From: Opitutaceae bacterium | GTDB lineage: Bacteria > Verrucomicrobiota > Verrucomicrobiia > Opitutales > Opitutaceae | Assembly (NCBI GenBank): GCA_015075305.1 | Contig: JABTUS010000004.1 | Coordinates: 124,001 to 188,000 of the forward strand | Direction: 5' to 3' | Length of the DNA: 64,000 nt | In this document: in pieces, positions 42,579 through 50,998 of the stretch | Layout: the number at the start of each line of letters is the position of its first letter | Position numbering within the stretch: the first letter of the stretch is position 1 | Made by a program: the position numbers and the translations under genes | Notes under the pieces: generated by a model | Told to the model about the DNA's origin: nothing | Databases searched by the model: none | What the model saw: the letters and a program-made list of their open reading frames with translations, nothing else

Positions 42579-44051
42579 TCAGATTCCGTCGGCCTGCCAG
42601 CGCAGCATCGTTTCGATGTTCTTGTTGATCGTGGACGCGGCGGCGTCGTTGCCGCGGTGCCGCTGGGTGCGGACATTTCCCTCATAGACGGCCTGGGATT
42701 CAGGCTCCCGGCCGTGATCGTTCGTCTCCACGATCCAACGGTCAAGCCGTGCGCGAAGTTCCGCCAGCACCGGCCAGCGCGAGGGCTCGCCCGCGAGATT
42801 GTTGATCTCCCAGCGATCATTGACCCATTCGTAGAGCTCCTCTGGCGCGCGCGTGGGAGCGAAGAGCAGGCGCTCGGACAGCATGTCCAGGGTTCCTGCG
42901 GCATGGAGCTCGCGCAGGCGGATCAGTATGGGTTTTGTGTCCTTGTAGGCGTTCGGCTGCAGGTGAGGGCGCAGCGGATGATAGTTCCGAATGTAGAGCC
43001 AGCGATCGGTGCGCACGGAGCGAATCCGATCGACCGTCTCGTCACAGCGATCGCGTGCGGCGAAGACGGCGTCGCGCTTGACGTAGTCGGGGGCCAGAAC
43101 ATCGCGCGCCTGCATTGTCGCGGGAATGGGGATGCCCGCCGCCGCAAGCGAAATCGCCGCCATGTCGATCTGTTCGATCAGGTCATTCCGGACCTTTCCG
43201 GTGCCTACTCCCGGACCCGCCACGATGAATGGGATTCGCGTCCCTTCCGTGTAGAGAAACTGCTTTCCGCGGGCGTGGCTGACACCATGATCGCCGATGA
43301 GGATGATCAGGGTGTTGTCGAGCAGTCCTTCGGATCGCAGGCGGTCGATGACGCGTCCAACCTCAATGTCCGTCATGCGCATGGAGTCGAGGTAGTGCGC
43401 CCAGTCGGCCAGAATCACCGGATCGCGGGGATAATAGGGAGGGAGGCTGGCGACGGAATCGGGAGCCGTGGCGTCCGCACCGAAATAGGCGTCGAGTTCC
43501 TTCCAGCGTCCGAGATCGCGGTGTTTTCCCCCGAGCAGCTGGACCTGCATGAAGAAGGGCTGGCCCGGTTTGCGTCCGGACCAGTCCGGTCCGTTGTAGA
43601 CGGAGCGGTCCCATTCAAAGTTGTAATCGGTCTTTCCCAGCGTGCGCGCATCGGGTTTGCCGTCGCTGATGCAGGTGTAGTAGCCGGCTTTCTGGAAAAG
43701 GGCGGGCACGAGTTCGACACCTTCTGGCAGCCTGACCTTGTTTGCGCCGCGGCCTGAACGGTGGTTCTGCGCTCCGATCGTGGTCTGGTACATTCCGGTG
43801 ATCAGGGCGGACCGGCTGGCTGAGCAGACGGGCGCGGTTGTATGGGCCTGCTCGAAAAGGATGCCGGACTTCGCAATCGCATCGACGTTTGGCGTGCGGA
43901 TGTCCGTTTCGCCGTAGCAGCCGAAGTTGGGTGAGATGTCGTCGACGATGATCCAGAGGATGTTTGGGCGCGCGGTGGCGGCGTGCAGCCCGCCGGCGGT
44001 CTGCGCCAGAGCACCGGCGAACAGGAGTGTGAGTCGGAGGAGTCGTGACAT
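42579..44051 (-). CDS. Secreted sulfatase, formylglycine type (CSASR)
   Basis: A 490-residue sulfatase with signal peptide (LTLLFAGALAQTAGGLHA). The metal site is VDDISPN (Asp37-Asp38). The modification motif is C76-S-A78-S-R80, with Ala in place of the usual Pro, as in some heparan N-sulfatase-like enzymes. GDHGVSHARGKQFLYTEGTRIPF carries the third metal ligand and substrate residues. It is convergent with the previous sulfatase and is the last gene of the minus-strand run 48336-42579. The CxAxR form is still a substrate for formylglycine-generating enzymes in known cases. Confidence 0.9.
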   Translation of the reverse strand: MSRLLRLTLLFAGALAQTAGGLHAATARPNILWIIVDDISPNFGCYGETDIRTPNVDAIAKSGILFEQAHTTAPVCSASRSALITGMYQTTIGAQNHRSGRGANKVRLPEGVELVPALFQKAGYYTCISDGKPDARTLGKTDYNFEWDRSVYNGPDWSGRKPGQPFFMQVQLLGGKHRDLGRWKELDAYFGADATAPDSVASLPPYYPRDPVILADWAHYLDSMRMTDIEVGRVIDRLRSEGLLDNTLIILIGDHGVSHARGKQFLYTEGTRIPFIVAGPGVGTGKVRNDLIEQIDMAAISLAAAGIPIPATMQARDVLAPDYVKRDAVFAARDRCDETVDRIRSVRTDRWLYIRNYHPLRPHLQPNAYKDTKPILIRLRELHAAGTLDMLSERLLFAPTRAPEELYEWVNDRWEINNLAGEPSRWPVLAELRARLDRWIVETNDHGREPESQAVYEGNVRTQRHRGNDAAASTINKNIETMLRWQADGI

Positions 44052-44081
44052 GGTTGTGCGATGGAAAATCCGGTGGTGAAC

Positions 44082-44966
44082 TCAGGGTTGCAGCAGGGCC
44101 TCTATTTCGCGGACTACCCGATCGTGCGCGGCGGCGTCGGGCACGGGCATTTCGATGAAGCCGACCCGGAATTCCAGATCGGCGCCGTGCAGCAGCGGGC
44201 GCGGAGCCCGGCCAAAGCCGAACACCGCCATGCCATCCGGTGCACCAATACCGGCTTCATCGGTGCCTAGGTAGCGGAAGCTGTCACCGATCGAATCCTC
44301 CGTCATCTGCGCAAGGACAAGCACGCGTGGCGATGTGTTGTCGCCGAAATAGGCCCAGCGCCACAGTCCCGTGGCGCCTCCGGTTGTGGGTGTGTCGCGG
44401 CGCGGTCCGCCTTCGGAGGTGCCCCAGTACTGCTCGCGCGGCGCGTACCGCCCCGCTGGGGGGCCTTCATAGAGAAACCACCAGGGGTGTCCGGGATCGG
44501 CCTTCTCCATTTTGAAGATGGCCTGGGTCGGCGTGAACCGCCACGTCCAGGCCCAGGCGCCGGATTTGCTGACCGTGCGGATCACATCGGGTCCCTCGCG
44601 TGTGCTGATGCAACGATCCTTGCCCGGATGCCCGACACCTGCGTCGGGATTGTCCTTGCCGAAGACCGCATTGGGAATGCCGCGGTAGGCGGCGGCAGCA
44701 GCACCAGGACCGCGCGATGGGTTTCTGTGAAACGAAATCCAGTCGCGCCCGTCGCGATCGATGAGACGGGAAAATCCGCCGCCGGCCTTGTCATAGTACC
44801 AGGTTCCACCGGCTGTCTCGATGCGGAAGTGCGGGAGTCCTTCGTAGTCGCTGTCGGTGATCGCAATCAGGGGCCCTGCGGCGTCTACCGGGAGCGCCGG
44901 CGTGGTTGCGGCCAGGAGGATGAGCGGGACAAGGGTGCAACAAAAGAGGGGGAGGGAGTGGGGCAT
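44082..44966 (-). CDS. Secreted protein of unknown function, beta-sandwich-like
   Basis: From the ATG at 44966 the product has 294 residues and a signal peptide (MPHSLPLFCCTLVPLILLAATTPALP). Upstream in-frame codons up to 45212 overlap the next gene and look non-coding. The body is rich in Trp, Tyr and Gly (GTWYYDKAGGGFSRLIDRDG; AWTWRFTPTQAIFKMEK; HPWWFLYEGPP), which suggests a beta-sandwich sugar-binding or hydrolase-like fold. I do not recognise a named family. It lies between the beta-helix protein and a sulfatase in one operon, so a role in sulfated polysaccharide or glycoside breakdown is likely. Confidence 0.75.
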   Translation of the reverse strand: MPHSLPLFCCTLVPLILLAATTPALPVDAAGPLIAITDSDYEGLPHFRIETAGGTWYYDKAGGGFSRLIDRDGRDWISFHRNPSRGPGAAAAAYRGIPNAVFGKDNPDAGVGHPGKDRCISTREGPDVIRTVSKSGAWAWTWRFTPTQAIFKMEKADPGHPWWFLYEGPPAGRYAPREQYWGTSEGGPRRDTPTTGGATGLWRWAYFGDNTSPRVLVLAQMTEDSIGDSFRYLGTDEAGIGAPDGMAVFGFGRAPRPLLHGADLEFRVGFIEMPVPDAAAHDRVVREIEALLQP

Positions 44967-45078
44967 CAGGAATGGTTGAGTGGCGAGGGAGGTTAACACG
45001 ACGGCAATGTCCGGTCTTTGGCCACCGCGGAAAATGGCGTCGCGAGGACGGAAGGAGGGATTTGTGTGCGATGCGTGA

Positions 45079-48000
45079 CTACGGATTTCCCCGCTTGTAG
45101 AGCAGGACCTGATCGCTGTCACCGACAACGACGTCGTCATCATGGACAATGTCCTGATCACCGGGCTTGTTCTTGCCGCGGAGCGGATAGAGGTTTGAGA
45201 GAAGAAAATCACGGCTCTTTTCCACGACTATCAGGGCCTTGGGTGCGCCGCCTCCGCTCTCACCGAAGAGGCGGATGTGGTTTGAATTGCGGATTGTGAC
45301 GACGGGTCTCGAGCCCTCGTACTTGAGTCCGAAGGCATCCACATGGCTTGCATTGCGGATCTCGGCGCCGCTGTACCCCTTGTTGGCACCCTGCGGCTGG
45401 AAGTGGTAGATCGAGAGCGGCTCATGTGTGCCGTCGATGAGGCAGTTGGTGTAGTTGGCGGTCATCGACTTGAAGTCAGCGGTTGTGGTGACCTTGAAGC
45501 CGTAAACGCGTCCACCCCCGTTTCCGCGAAAGATGAAGAAGGGTGAATTCACGGGCGCCTCGGTGGCCACGCGAGCGGCGGCGTGAACATAGCGCACACT
45601 GCTGATGACGGAGTTGCTTCCGGCACGCCAGAGCACCGCGTAGGCGGGATAGAATTTGGTCGAAAGTCCCTCCGGCATGGCCATCGGGAAACGCAGTCCG
45701 ATATAGCCCAGGCGCGTGGTGGCGGAGGCGTCGTCGTCTGTTCGGATCAATGGCTGGGGGTTGTTCCCGTTCAGGAAATCCCCCCTGGGGAAACGTGTCG
45801 GATCAATGATCGGCGCCAGCGTTGTCGAGATGTGCGAGGCGCCGACAAGCGTCGTGTTGGCGTGGAGGTTGAGGGTCCGGGAGATGCGGTACACACCGCG
45901 GGGAACAAAGAGAGGCTGGTTGCGTTTGCCGGCTTCATCGATTGCGCGCTGCAGCGCCGCGTATTGGTCGGTGAAATCCTCCTGGTCACCGTCGCCGGTG
46001 GCACCGAAATCGCGGGCGTTGAGCATGCCCGGCAAACCCACCCCGGGAAACACGCCCTTCCACGCATGCCTGCTCTGGAGATCGGAAGGGATCTGCGAAT
46101 CCTCGACCGGGATCCACGGGGCATTCGTGGGCAGGGTTGTGCGACGCTGGCCATCGATGTAGATGGCATCGCTGCGGGGAGGCGCGCCGGCGCCTGTTTG
46201 CAGGGAGTTGTGGTACAGGGTGGCCGCGACTGCCAGGTCGGCGACCTGGCACCAGCCATCGGGACGGCCAGGGACCGTGGCGAGTATTCCCGCGCCATCG
46301 AGCTTCAGCAGGGTTGCTGCATTTCGGACGTAAACCTGATTGAGGTAGGCCGAGCGATTGCCGCTGATCGCGGGAACCGTGGCGCCTGCAGGCAATTCGA
46401 TCCGGGAGTCGACCAGGCAGAGGGAGGCATTCCATGGCTCTCCCGTTTCCGAGCCCGCAAGCACAATGGCGGACGCTCCGATGGCCGGCTTGAGCACAGC
46501 GCCAGGCATGACAAGCGGACCACGGGAGCGGTTGTAGATGCAGGCTGTCGTCTGATTGACGAAGGTTGCGTGTGAGAGGGAGCAGGTGGGCTGGGTTGAG
46601 GAAAGGTATGCTCCGTAGCGCCCGCCGTTCACCGAGATGTCGTGCATGCCGCCGCCGGAGCCCAGCCCGTCCTTGATTCCCGCGAATGCGTCGGTTGCCT
46701 CTACGTTCACGCATTGAAGGGAGGAGTCCTCACAGGCCAGAAACTCGACGCCGATCGCGCCTGCATTTCGGCCAAGATCGATGGAGAGGTTTCGAATCTG
46801 CTGGCTGAAGTGGGCGTTGCTCTGCTCGTACGTGTTGGGGGGCACGCCATTGACGGCCCAGAAGTGGATGACGGATTTGGGGTGGTCGGGATCGCCGAAT
46901 CCGGCGGCGTTCGCGACGAGTCGGATGACCGGACGCTGGAGAGGATCTGGTGATCCCTGTAGCACGCATCCGATTTCACCTCGACGCAGGGGAAGGCCCG
47001 GGAAGCCGCCTCCGGAATAGTTCGGGCTGATGCCCTCCAGGGTGTCGCTGACAAGATACGTGCCATGCGGCAGGTAGGTGACGCAGCGGGCGTCGCGGCC
47101 ATCATTGAGCGCGCGCTGGATGGCAAGCGTGGAGTCCGTTCTCCCGGTGGGGTCCGCGCAATAGGGAGGAAGCGTGACGTCGAGTATGCCGTCGTGCGCG
47201 AGCTCTTGATCGCCAAAACGGGACAGGATCCGCCGTGCCGAGGCGAGGACGTCGGTCACGCGCTTGTTCAGACCGGCCTGGTGGACGACAACGAGCTCCG
47301 GTTCATCGCGCCCGGACTCGCGTGAGTTGAGGATGATCTCACTGGATGCATCGGTTCGAAGGACAAATGAGTAGCGTCCGGTGCCTGTGACAGCGTGTGT
47401 GACATCACATTCGATCCATCCCGGTTTTCCGGGCAGGCGGACTTCGGCAATGGGGGTGGCGGGGAGAGTTGCGGGCCGTCGGTCCCAGTCGAGACTGGCT
47501 TCATTCCATCCATTGCCGACCGTGTAGATTTTGACCACACCCGAAGCGCCGACACCGTCATGCAAGCGGAGCCTGGCTGAGTTGACGTCGCCATTCACGC
47601 CGTGGAGATCAAAGGCGAGGAAGGCTTCCCGGCCTGCGGATCCACCGAGGCGGAGTCTCGTGTCGGTCGGGCCGGTGGAGCGGCCATCCAGCCAGAGATC
47701 ATCCGTTGGCTGAATGCGTTCCGTGCGATGCACAAGTGGTTTCGCAGCGGCGGAAGTCGGAGCCGGGGGGTCAGCCGGTCCGTAGGAGATCCTGAGTTCG
47801 GGGTGTTCGCTGGCGTCCCGAGCCTCGCGCGATGGAATCACCAGCTTGTAGCGTTCCCTACCGGCGAGGCGAAAGGAGTAGGTGCCGGGACCCTTGATGA
47901 TGCTGGTCACATCGGCTTCCATCCACTGCCCGATTGCCGGGGCGCCTTCAAAGGTGGCAATCCGTGCGCCGACTTTCGGGCGTGTGCGGTAGGTGACGGA

Positions 48001-48336
48001 CGACTCGGACCATTCCGGAGCAGTCGCCCAAACCTCGACTGGCGTTGTGGGATTCCCCTTGGCGAGCTTTCCCGCAAAGAGCCGCAGCGTGGCGCGGGAG
48101 ATGTCGGTTCGTTTGGACGTGACGTCGAACTTGAGGAGAGATTCCCAGTCGCGCCCGCCGCCCTTCTGTATGATGAGTGACGTCTGCGTGCCATAGGCCA
48201 GCTCCGCGCCTTCATTGCTGAGGATGGAGGCGTCAGCGACAGGGTGCAGCGTGACAGTGAGTGGTGGTTCCGCGGCGGGGGTGACGGAGGCGAGGGTGAG
48301 CAGAGCGATTGCGAGCGGAAGACGGATCTGATGCAT
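45079..48336 (-). CDS. Large secreted DNRLRE and double beta-helix (pectate-lyase-superfamily, GH55-like) protein
   Basis: A 1085-residue exported protein (signal MHQIRLPLAIALLTLASVTPAA). Two N-terminal DNRLRE-type (CBM96-like) modules follow, about residues 25-190 (DASILSNEGAELAYGTQTSLI) and 200-370 (DDLWLDGRSTGPTDTRLRL). Two right-handed beta-helix domains of the Pectate_lyase_3 type then occur: one from about 390 (ADPTGRTDSTLAIQRALNDG) and one from about 770 (ARDFGATGDGDQEDFTDQYAA). Two tandem helices of this sort are the architecture of GH55 beta-1,3-glucanases, but I cannot confirm catalytic residues. The gene is first in an operon with an unknown secreted protein and a sulfatase. Confidence 0.8.
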   Translation of the reverse strand: MHQIRLPLAIALLTLASVTPAAEPPLTVTLHPVADASILSNEGAELAYGTQTSLIIQKGGGRDWESLLKFDVTSKRTDISRATLRLFAGKLAKGNPTTPVEVWATAPEWSESSVTYRTRPKVGARIATFEGAPAIGQWMEADVTSIIKGPGTYSFRLAGRERYKLVIPSREARDASEHPELRISYGPADPPAPTSAAAKPLVHRTERIQPTDDLWLDGRSTGPTDTRLRLGGSAGREAFLAFDLHGVNGDVNSARLRLHDGVGASGVVKIYTVGNGWNEASLDWDRRPATLPATPIAEVRLPGKPGWIECDVTHAVTGTGRYSFVLRTDASSEIILNSRESGRDEPELVVVHQAGLNKRVTDVLASARRILSRFGDQELAHDGILDVTLPPYCADPTGRTDSTLAIQRALNDGRDARCVTYLPHGTYLVSDTLEGISPNYSGGGFPGLPLRRGEIGCVLQGSPDPLQRPVIRLVANAAGFGDPDHPKSVIHFWAVNGVPPNTYEQSNAHFSQQIRNLSIDLGRNAGAIGVEFLACEDSSLQCVNVEATDAFAGIKDGLGSGGGMHDISVNGGRYGAYLSSTQPTCSLSHATFVNQTTACIYNRSRGPLVMPGAVLKPAIGASAIVLAGSETGEPWNASLCLVDSRIELPAGATVPAISGNRSAYLNQVYVRNAATLLKLDGAGILATVPGRPDGWCQVADLAVAATLYHNSLQTGAGAPPRSDAIYIDGQRRTTLPTNAPWIPVEDSQIPSDLQSRHAWKGVFPGVGLPGMLNARDFGATGDGDQEDFTDQYAALQRAIDEAGKRNQPLFVPRGVYRISRTLNLHANTTLVGASHISTTLAPIIDPTRFPRGDFLNGNNPQPLIRTDDDASATTRLGYIGLRFPMAMPEGLSTKFYPAYAVLWRAGSNSVISSVRYVHAAARVATEAPVNSPFFIFRGNGGGRVYGFKVTTTADFKSMTANYTNCLIDGTHEPLSIYHFQPQGANKGYSGAEIRNASHVDAFGLKYEGSRPVVTIRNSNHIRLFGESGGGAPKALIVVEKSRDFLLSNLYPLRGKNKPGDQDIVHDDDVVVGDSDQVLLYKRGNP

Positions 48337-48360
48337 GATTCGGCGTGAGAGTGCCATGAT

Positions 48361-48597
48361 ATGCGGCAAGACGTGTTGGGGTCATTGCAGGTTGCGGAAA
48401 AACGCTTGGTCGAAGTGGAAACGAGTGAGGCGTCGCTTGCCTCTGATCTCATCCCGCGTCTGTTCGACATGCTGGAGGCGACGGGCGGAGGTGACGTTCC
48501 GGTGCGGAGGAATCTGGGAGAGCAGCTTCCGAAGAGGCGCCGGGACAGGAGTCCTGTTGCGTCCTTTCCGAATGCCTGGCTGGATGTTGCGCCATGA
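48361..48597 (+). CDS. Candidate small protein upstream of the DUF4380-like gene
   Basis: A 78-codon frame starting MRQDVLGSLQVAEKRL and ending exactly in a 4-bp ATGA overlap with the ATG at 48594. Third codon positions are mostly G or C, as in real genes here. I do not recognise the product. It could be a small protein, a decayed gene or a translational leader. It would leave only 24 bp between itself and the divergent beta-helix gene. Confidence 0.35.
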   Translation: MRQDVLGSLQVAEKRLVEVETSEASLASDLIPRLFDMLEATGGGDVPVRRNLGEQLPKRRRDRSPVASFPNAWLDVAP

Positions 48598-49568
48598 GAT
48601 TCATGATGCTGAGAGGAAGCCTGATAGTCATCCTGATGCCGTGTGTGGCGGCAGTTGCGGCGGAGGGAGTGCGGTGGATTGAGATCAACGGGAGGGAAGG
48701 ATGCCTTGAGCTGAGCAACGCGAGCACCCGCGTGGTGCTCGGGCCTCATCAAGGCGGACGCGTGCTCAGCTATCGCCTGAATGAACGCGAGGCGCTGCAG
48801 CAGGCTGCGCACGCCGTCGGGCGGCCTTCGATGCTTCCGGGCGGGCGCTTTGATGTCGGACCGGAGAATCTGGTGCCGCCGCATCCGGTGCTCTGGAGCG
48901 GACCATGGACCGCGGAGATCACGGGCGATCGCGCCGGGCGGCTGACCAGCGCGTTTGATTCAGCGACGGGGCTGCAGCTGGTGAGGGACTTTGTGCTGTC
49001 GGCCGAGGGATCGCGACTGCGCTGCACGCAGACGATGATCAACCGTGGGACGGTCGAGCGTGCGTACTGCCATTGGAGCCGCACCTTTGCCGCCCCAGGC
49101 GGAACGTGCATTGTGCCGCTGAATCCCGAGAGCCGTTATCCACTGGGCTACCTGGTCTTTTCAGGAAGAAGCACGATCGACTTCCGTCCGGAGCCGGATC
49201 CGGCGGTTCGAGTGCGGGACGGCCTGCTGCTGATCCGGGGGCAGCCTCGGTTCAACAAGTTCGCGGTCGACGCCAGCGAGGGATGGCTGGCCTATCTTCA
49301 GCCGGGAGGTCTCCTGTTTGCGAAGCGGTTTCCCATTCATGCGGATCGCGCATACGGCGAGATCGCGGGGAATTCGGTTTCGGTCTGGTGCGATGCCGCA
49401 CGCGCCGTCGAACTCGAGCCTATTGGGCCGATGGAGCGCCTGACACCGGGCGGGCGCGCGAGTTTCACCGAGGAATGGTCATTGCACCAACTGCCGGAAG
49501 CATCCGGCGAAGATGCTGATTGGAATTCCGTGCGGGATCTGGTGTCATTGCTCCCGTCTGTCCCATGA
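48594..49568 (+). CDS. Secreted DUF4380-like (galactose-mutarotase-fold) protein
   Basis: A 324-residue protein with a signal peptide (MLRGSLIVILMPCVAAVAAEG). The segment NASTRVVLGPHQGGRVLSYRLN is typical of DUF4380 and aldose-1-epimerase-like folds, followed by PGGRFDVGPENLVPPHPVLWSGPW and RCTQTMINRGTVERAYCHWSRTF. It probably binds or converts a sugar outside the cytoplasm. Its stop overlaps the start of the Tat oxidoreductase (ATGA at 49565), so the two are translationally coupled. The exact reaction is unknown. Confidence 0.75.
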   Translation: MRFMMLRGSLIVILMPCVAAVAAEGVRWIEINGREGCLELSNASTRVVLGPHQGGRVLSYRLNEREALQQAAHAVGRPSMLPGGRFDVGPENLVPPHPVLWSGPWTAEITGDRAGRLTSAFDSATGLQLVRDFVLSAEGSRLRCTQTMINRGTVERAYCHWSRTFAAPGGTCIVPLNPESRYPLGYLVFSGRSTIDFRPEPDPAVRVRDGLLLIRGQPRFNKFAVDASEGWLAYLQPGGLLFAKRFPIHADRAYGEIAGNSVSVWCDAARAVELEPIGPMERLTPGGRASFTEEWSLHQLPEASGEDADWNSVRDLVSLLPSVP

Positions 49569-50974
49569 AAATCACCCCATCAACCCGGCGACATTTTCTC
49601 AAGAGCTCGGGCGCCGCCGCCATTGCGGCCGGAGTTCAGATCCTGCCACGGCACCTGCTCGGTGGACCTGGACAAGTGCCGCCGAGCGAAGTCCTGAACA
49701 TCGCGCTGATTGGCGCGGGTGGGCGAGGAATTCAGAATGCCGGTTTCCTACTGGCTGAGAAGGAAGCCAGGATTGTCGCGGTCGCGGATCCTGCGGAGCA
49801 CTTCAGTCTCGAGGACAGGTATTACAAGGGGTTCGGTGGCCGCCGTGTGGCAAAGGCTCTCGTTGAAAAGCATGAGGCGGAGGCAGGCAGGAAGGCGCAT
49901 TGCTCCGAGTACGTCGATTTTCGAGTGCTGCTCGAGCGCGAGCGCGGCATCGACGCCGTTGTGTGCTCGACCCCGGATCACCTGCATGCGCTGGTTTCAG
50001 TTCTGGCGATGCGCCTGGGCAAGCATGTCTATTGCGAGAAACCGCTGACGCACAATATCCGCGAGGCGAGGCTTGTGGCGCAGGTTGCCCGTGAAACGAA
50101 GGTGGCCACGCAGATGGGGAACCACGGCCACTCGACGGTGGGTATCCGGGAGACCGTCGAGCATCTGCGTGCGGGCACCATCGGCGCCGTGCGTGACGTG
50201 CAGGTGTGGTCGCCCGGAAGGCGGATCAATCCCGGTCTGGTTGCCGTGCCGACGGACTCACCATCCGTTCCCAGGGGACTCGATTGGGACCTGTGGCTGG
50301 GTCCGCGGGAGAAACGTCCGTACCATCCCGCCTATCACCCGATGGGATGGCGGGATTTCTGGGATTTTGGCGGTGCGGGGCTGGGTGACATGGGCTGCCA
50401 TGACATGGACGCCCCCGCGTGGGGACTTGATCTCTATGAGCCAGTGGCGATCGAGGGCTTTGGGGCGGGGATCACGCAGGATGATGTTGTTCCCATGGCG
50501 TCGATGGTCTACTTCAGTTTTCCGGAGCGCCAGGGAAGACCGCCGGTGACGATGACCTGGCGGGACAACGGCCTGCGGCCGCCAGCCCAGTCTGGAGTCG
50601 ACGGGTTTGTGCTGCCCCCGCGCGGCGTGCTGTTTCAGGGGGAGAAGGGCGTGATCGAATGTGATGGAGGAGGGGGGCCGCCCCGCATTTTTCCCCGCGA
50701 GCTCCGGATAAGCACACCGACTCCACCGCAGTTGATTCCGCGCGTTGAAGGCCATCACCGGGATTGGATCAATGCGTGCAAGGGAGGGGCTCCAGCGAGC
50801 AGTGCCTTCGAGCACGGTGCGCGCCTGACGGAACTGGTCCTCCTTGGAGTGCTCGCGGTGCGCTCGCGCAGGCGCGTCCTGTGGAACTCGGCGGAGATGA
50901 AGGCCCAGCCGGGCCTGGCCGGAGCGGATGAGATCATCAACGGCAGCTACCGCCGTGGATGGGAGGTTGTATGA
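49565..50974 (+). CDS. Gfo/Idh/MocA family oxidoreductase with Tat signal
   Basis: A 469-residue protein starting with a Tat signal (STRRHFLKSSGAAAIAAGVQ, residues 6-25). The Rossmann motif is IALIGAGGRGIQNAGFLL, the signature EKP is present in GKHVYCEKPLTHNIREA, and WLGPREKRPYHPAYHPMGWRDFWDFGGAGLGDMGCHDMDAP holds the C-terminal domain His and Asp. This long form with a Trp-rich loop is the common secreted type in Verrucomicrobiota and Planctomycetota. It acts on an unknown sugar or polyol in the periplasm. It starts in the 4-bp overlap with the DUF4380-like gene. Confidence 0.88.
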   Translation: MKITPSTRRHFLKSSGAAAIAAGVQILPRHLLGGPGQVPPSEVLNIALIGAGGRGIQNAGFLLAEKEARIVAVADPAEHFSLEDRYYKGFGGRRVAKALVEKHEAEAGRKAHCSEYVDFRVLLERERGIDAVVCSTPDHLHALVSVLAMRLGKHVYCEKPLTHNIREARLVAQVARETKVATQMGNHGHSTVGIRETVEHLRAGTIGAVRDVQVWSPGRRINPGLVAVPTDSPSVPRGLDWDLWLGPREKRPYHPAYHPMGWRDFWDFGGAGLGDMGCHDMDAPAWGLDLYEPVAIEGFGAGITQDDVVPMASMVYFSFPERQGRPPVTMTWRDNGLRPPAQSGVDGFVLPPRGVLFQGEKGVIECDGGGGPPRIFPRELRISTPTPPQLIPRVEGHHRDWINACKGGAPASSAFEHGARLTELVLLGVLAVRSRRRVLWNSAEMKAQPGLAGADEIINGSYRRGWEVV

Positions 50975-50998
50975 CTTGCAGAGTGGCTTGGGTGCTCT

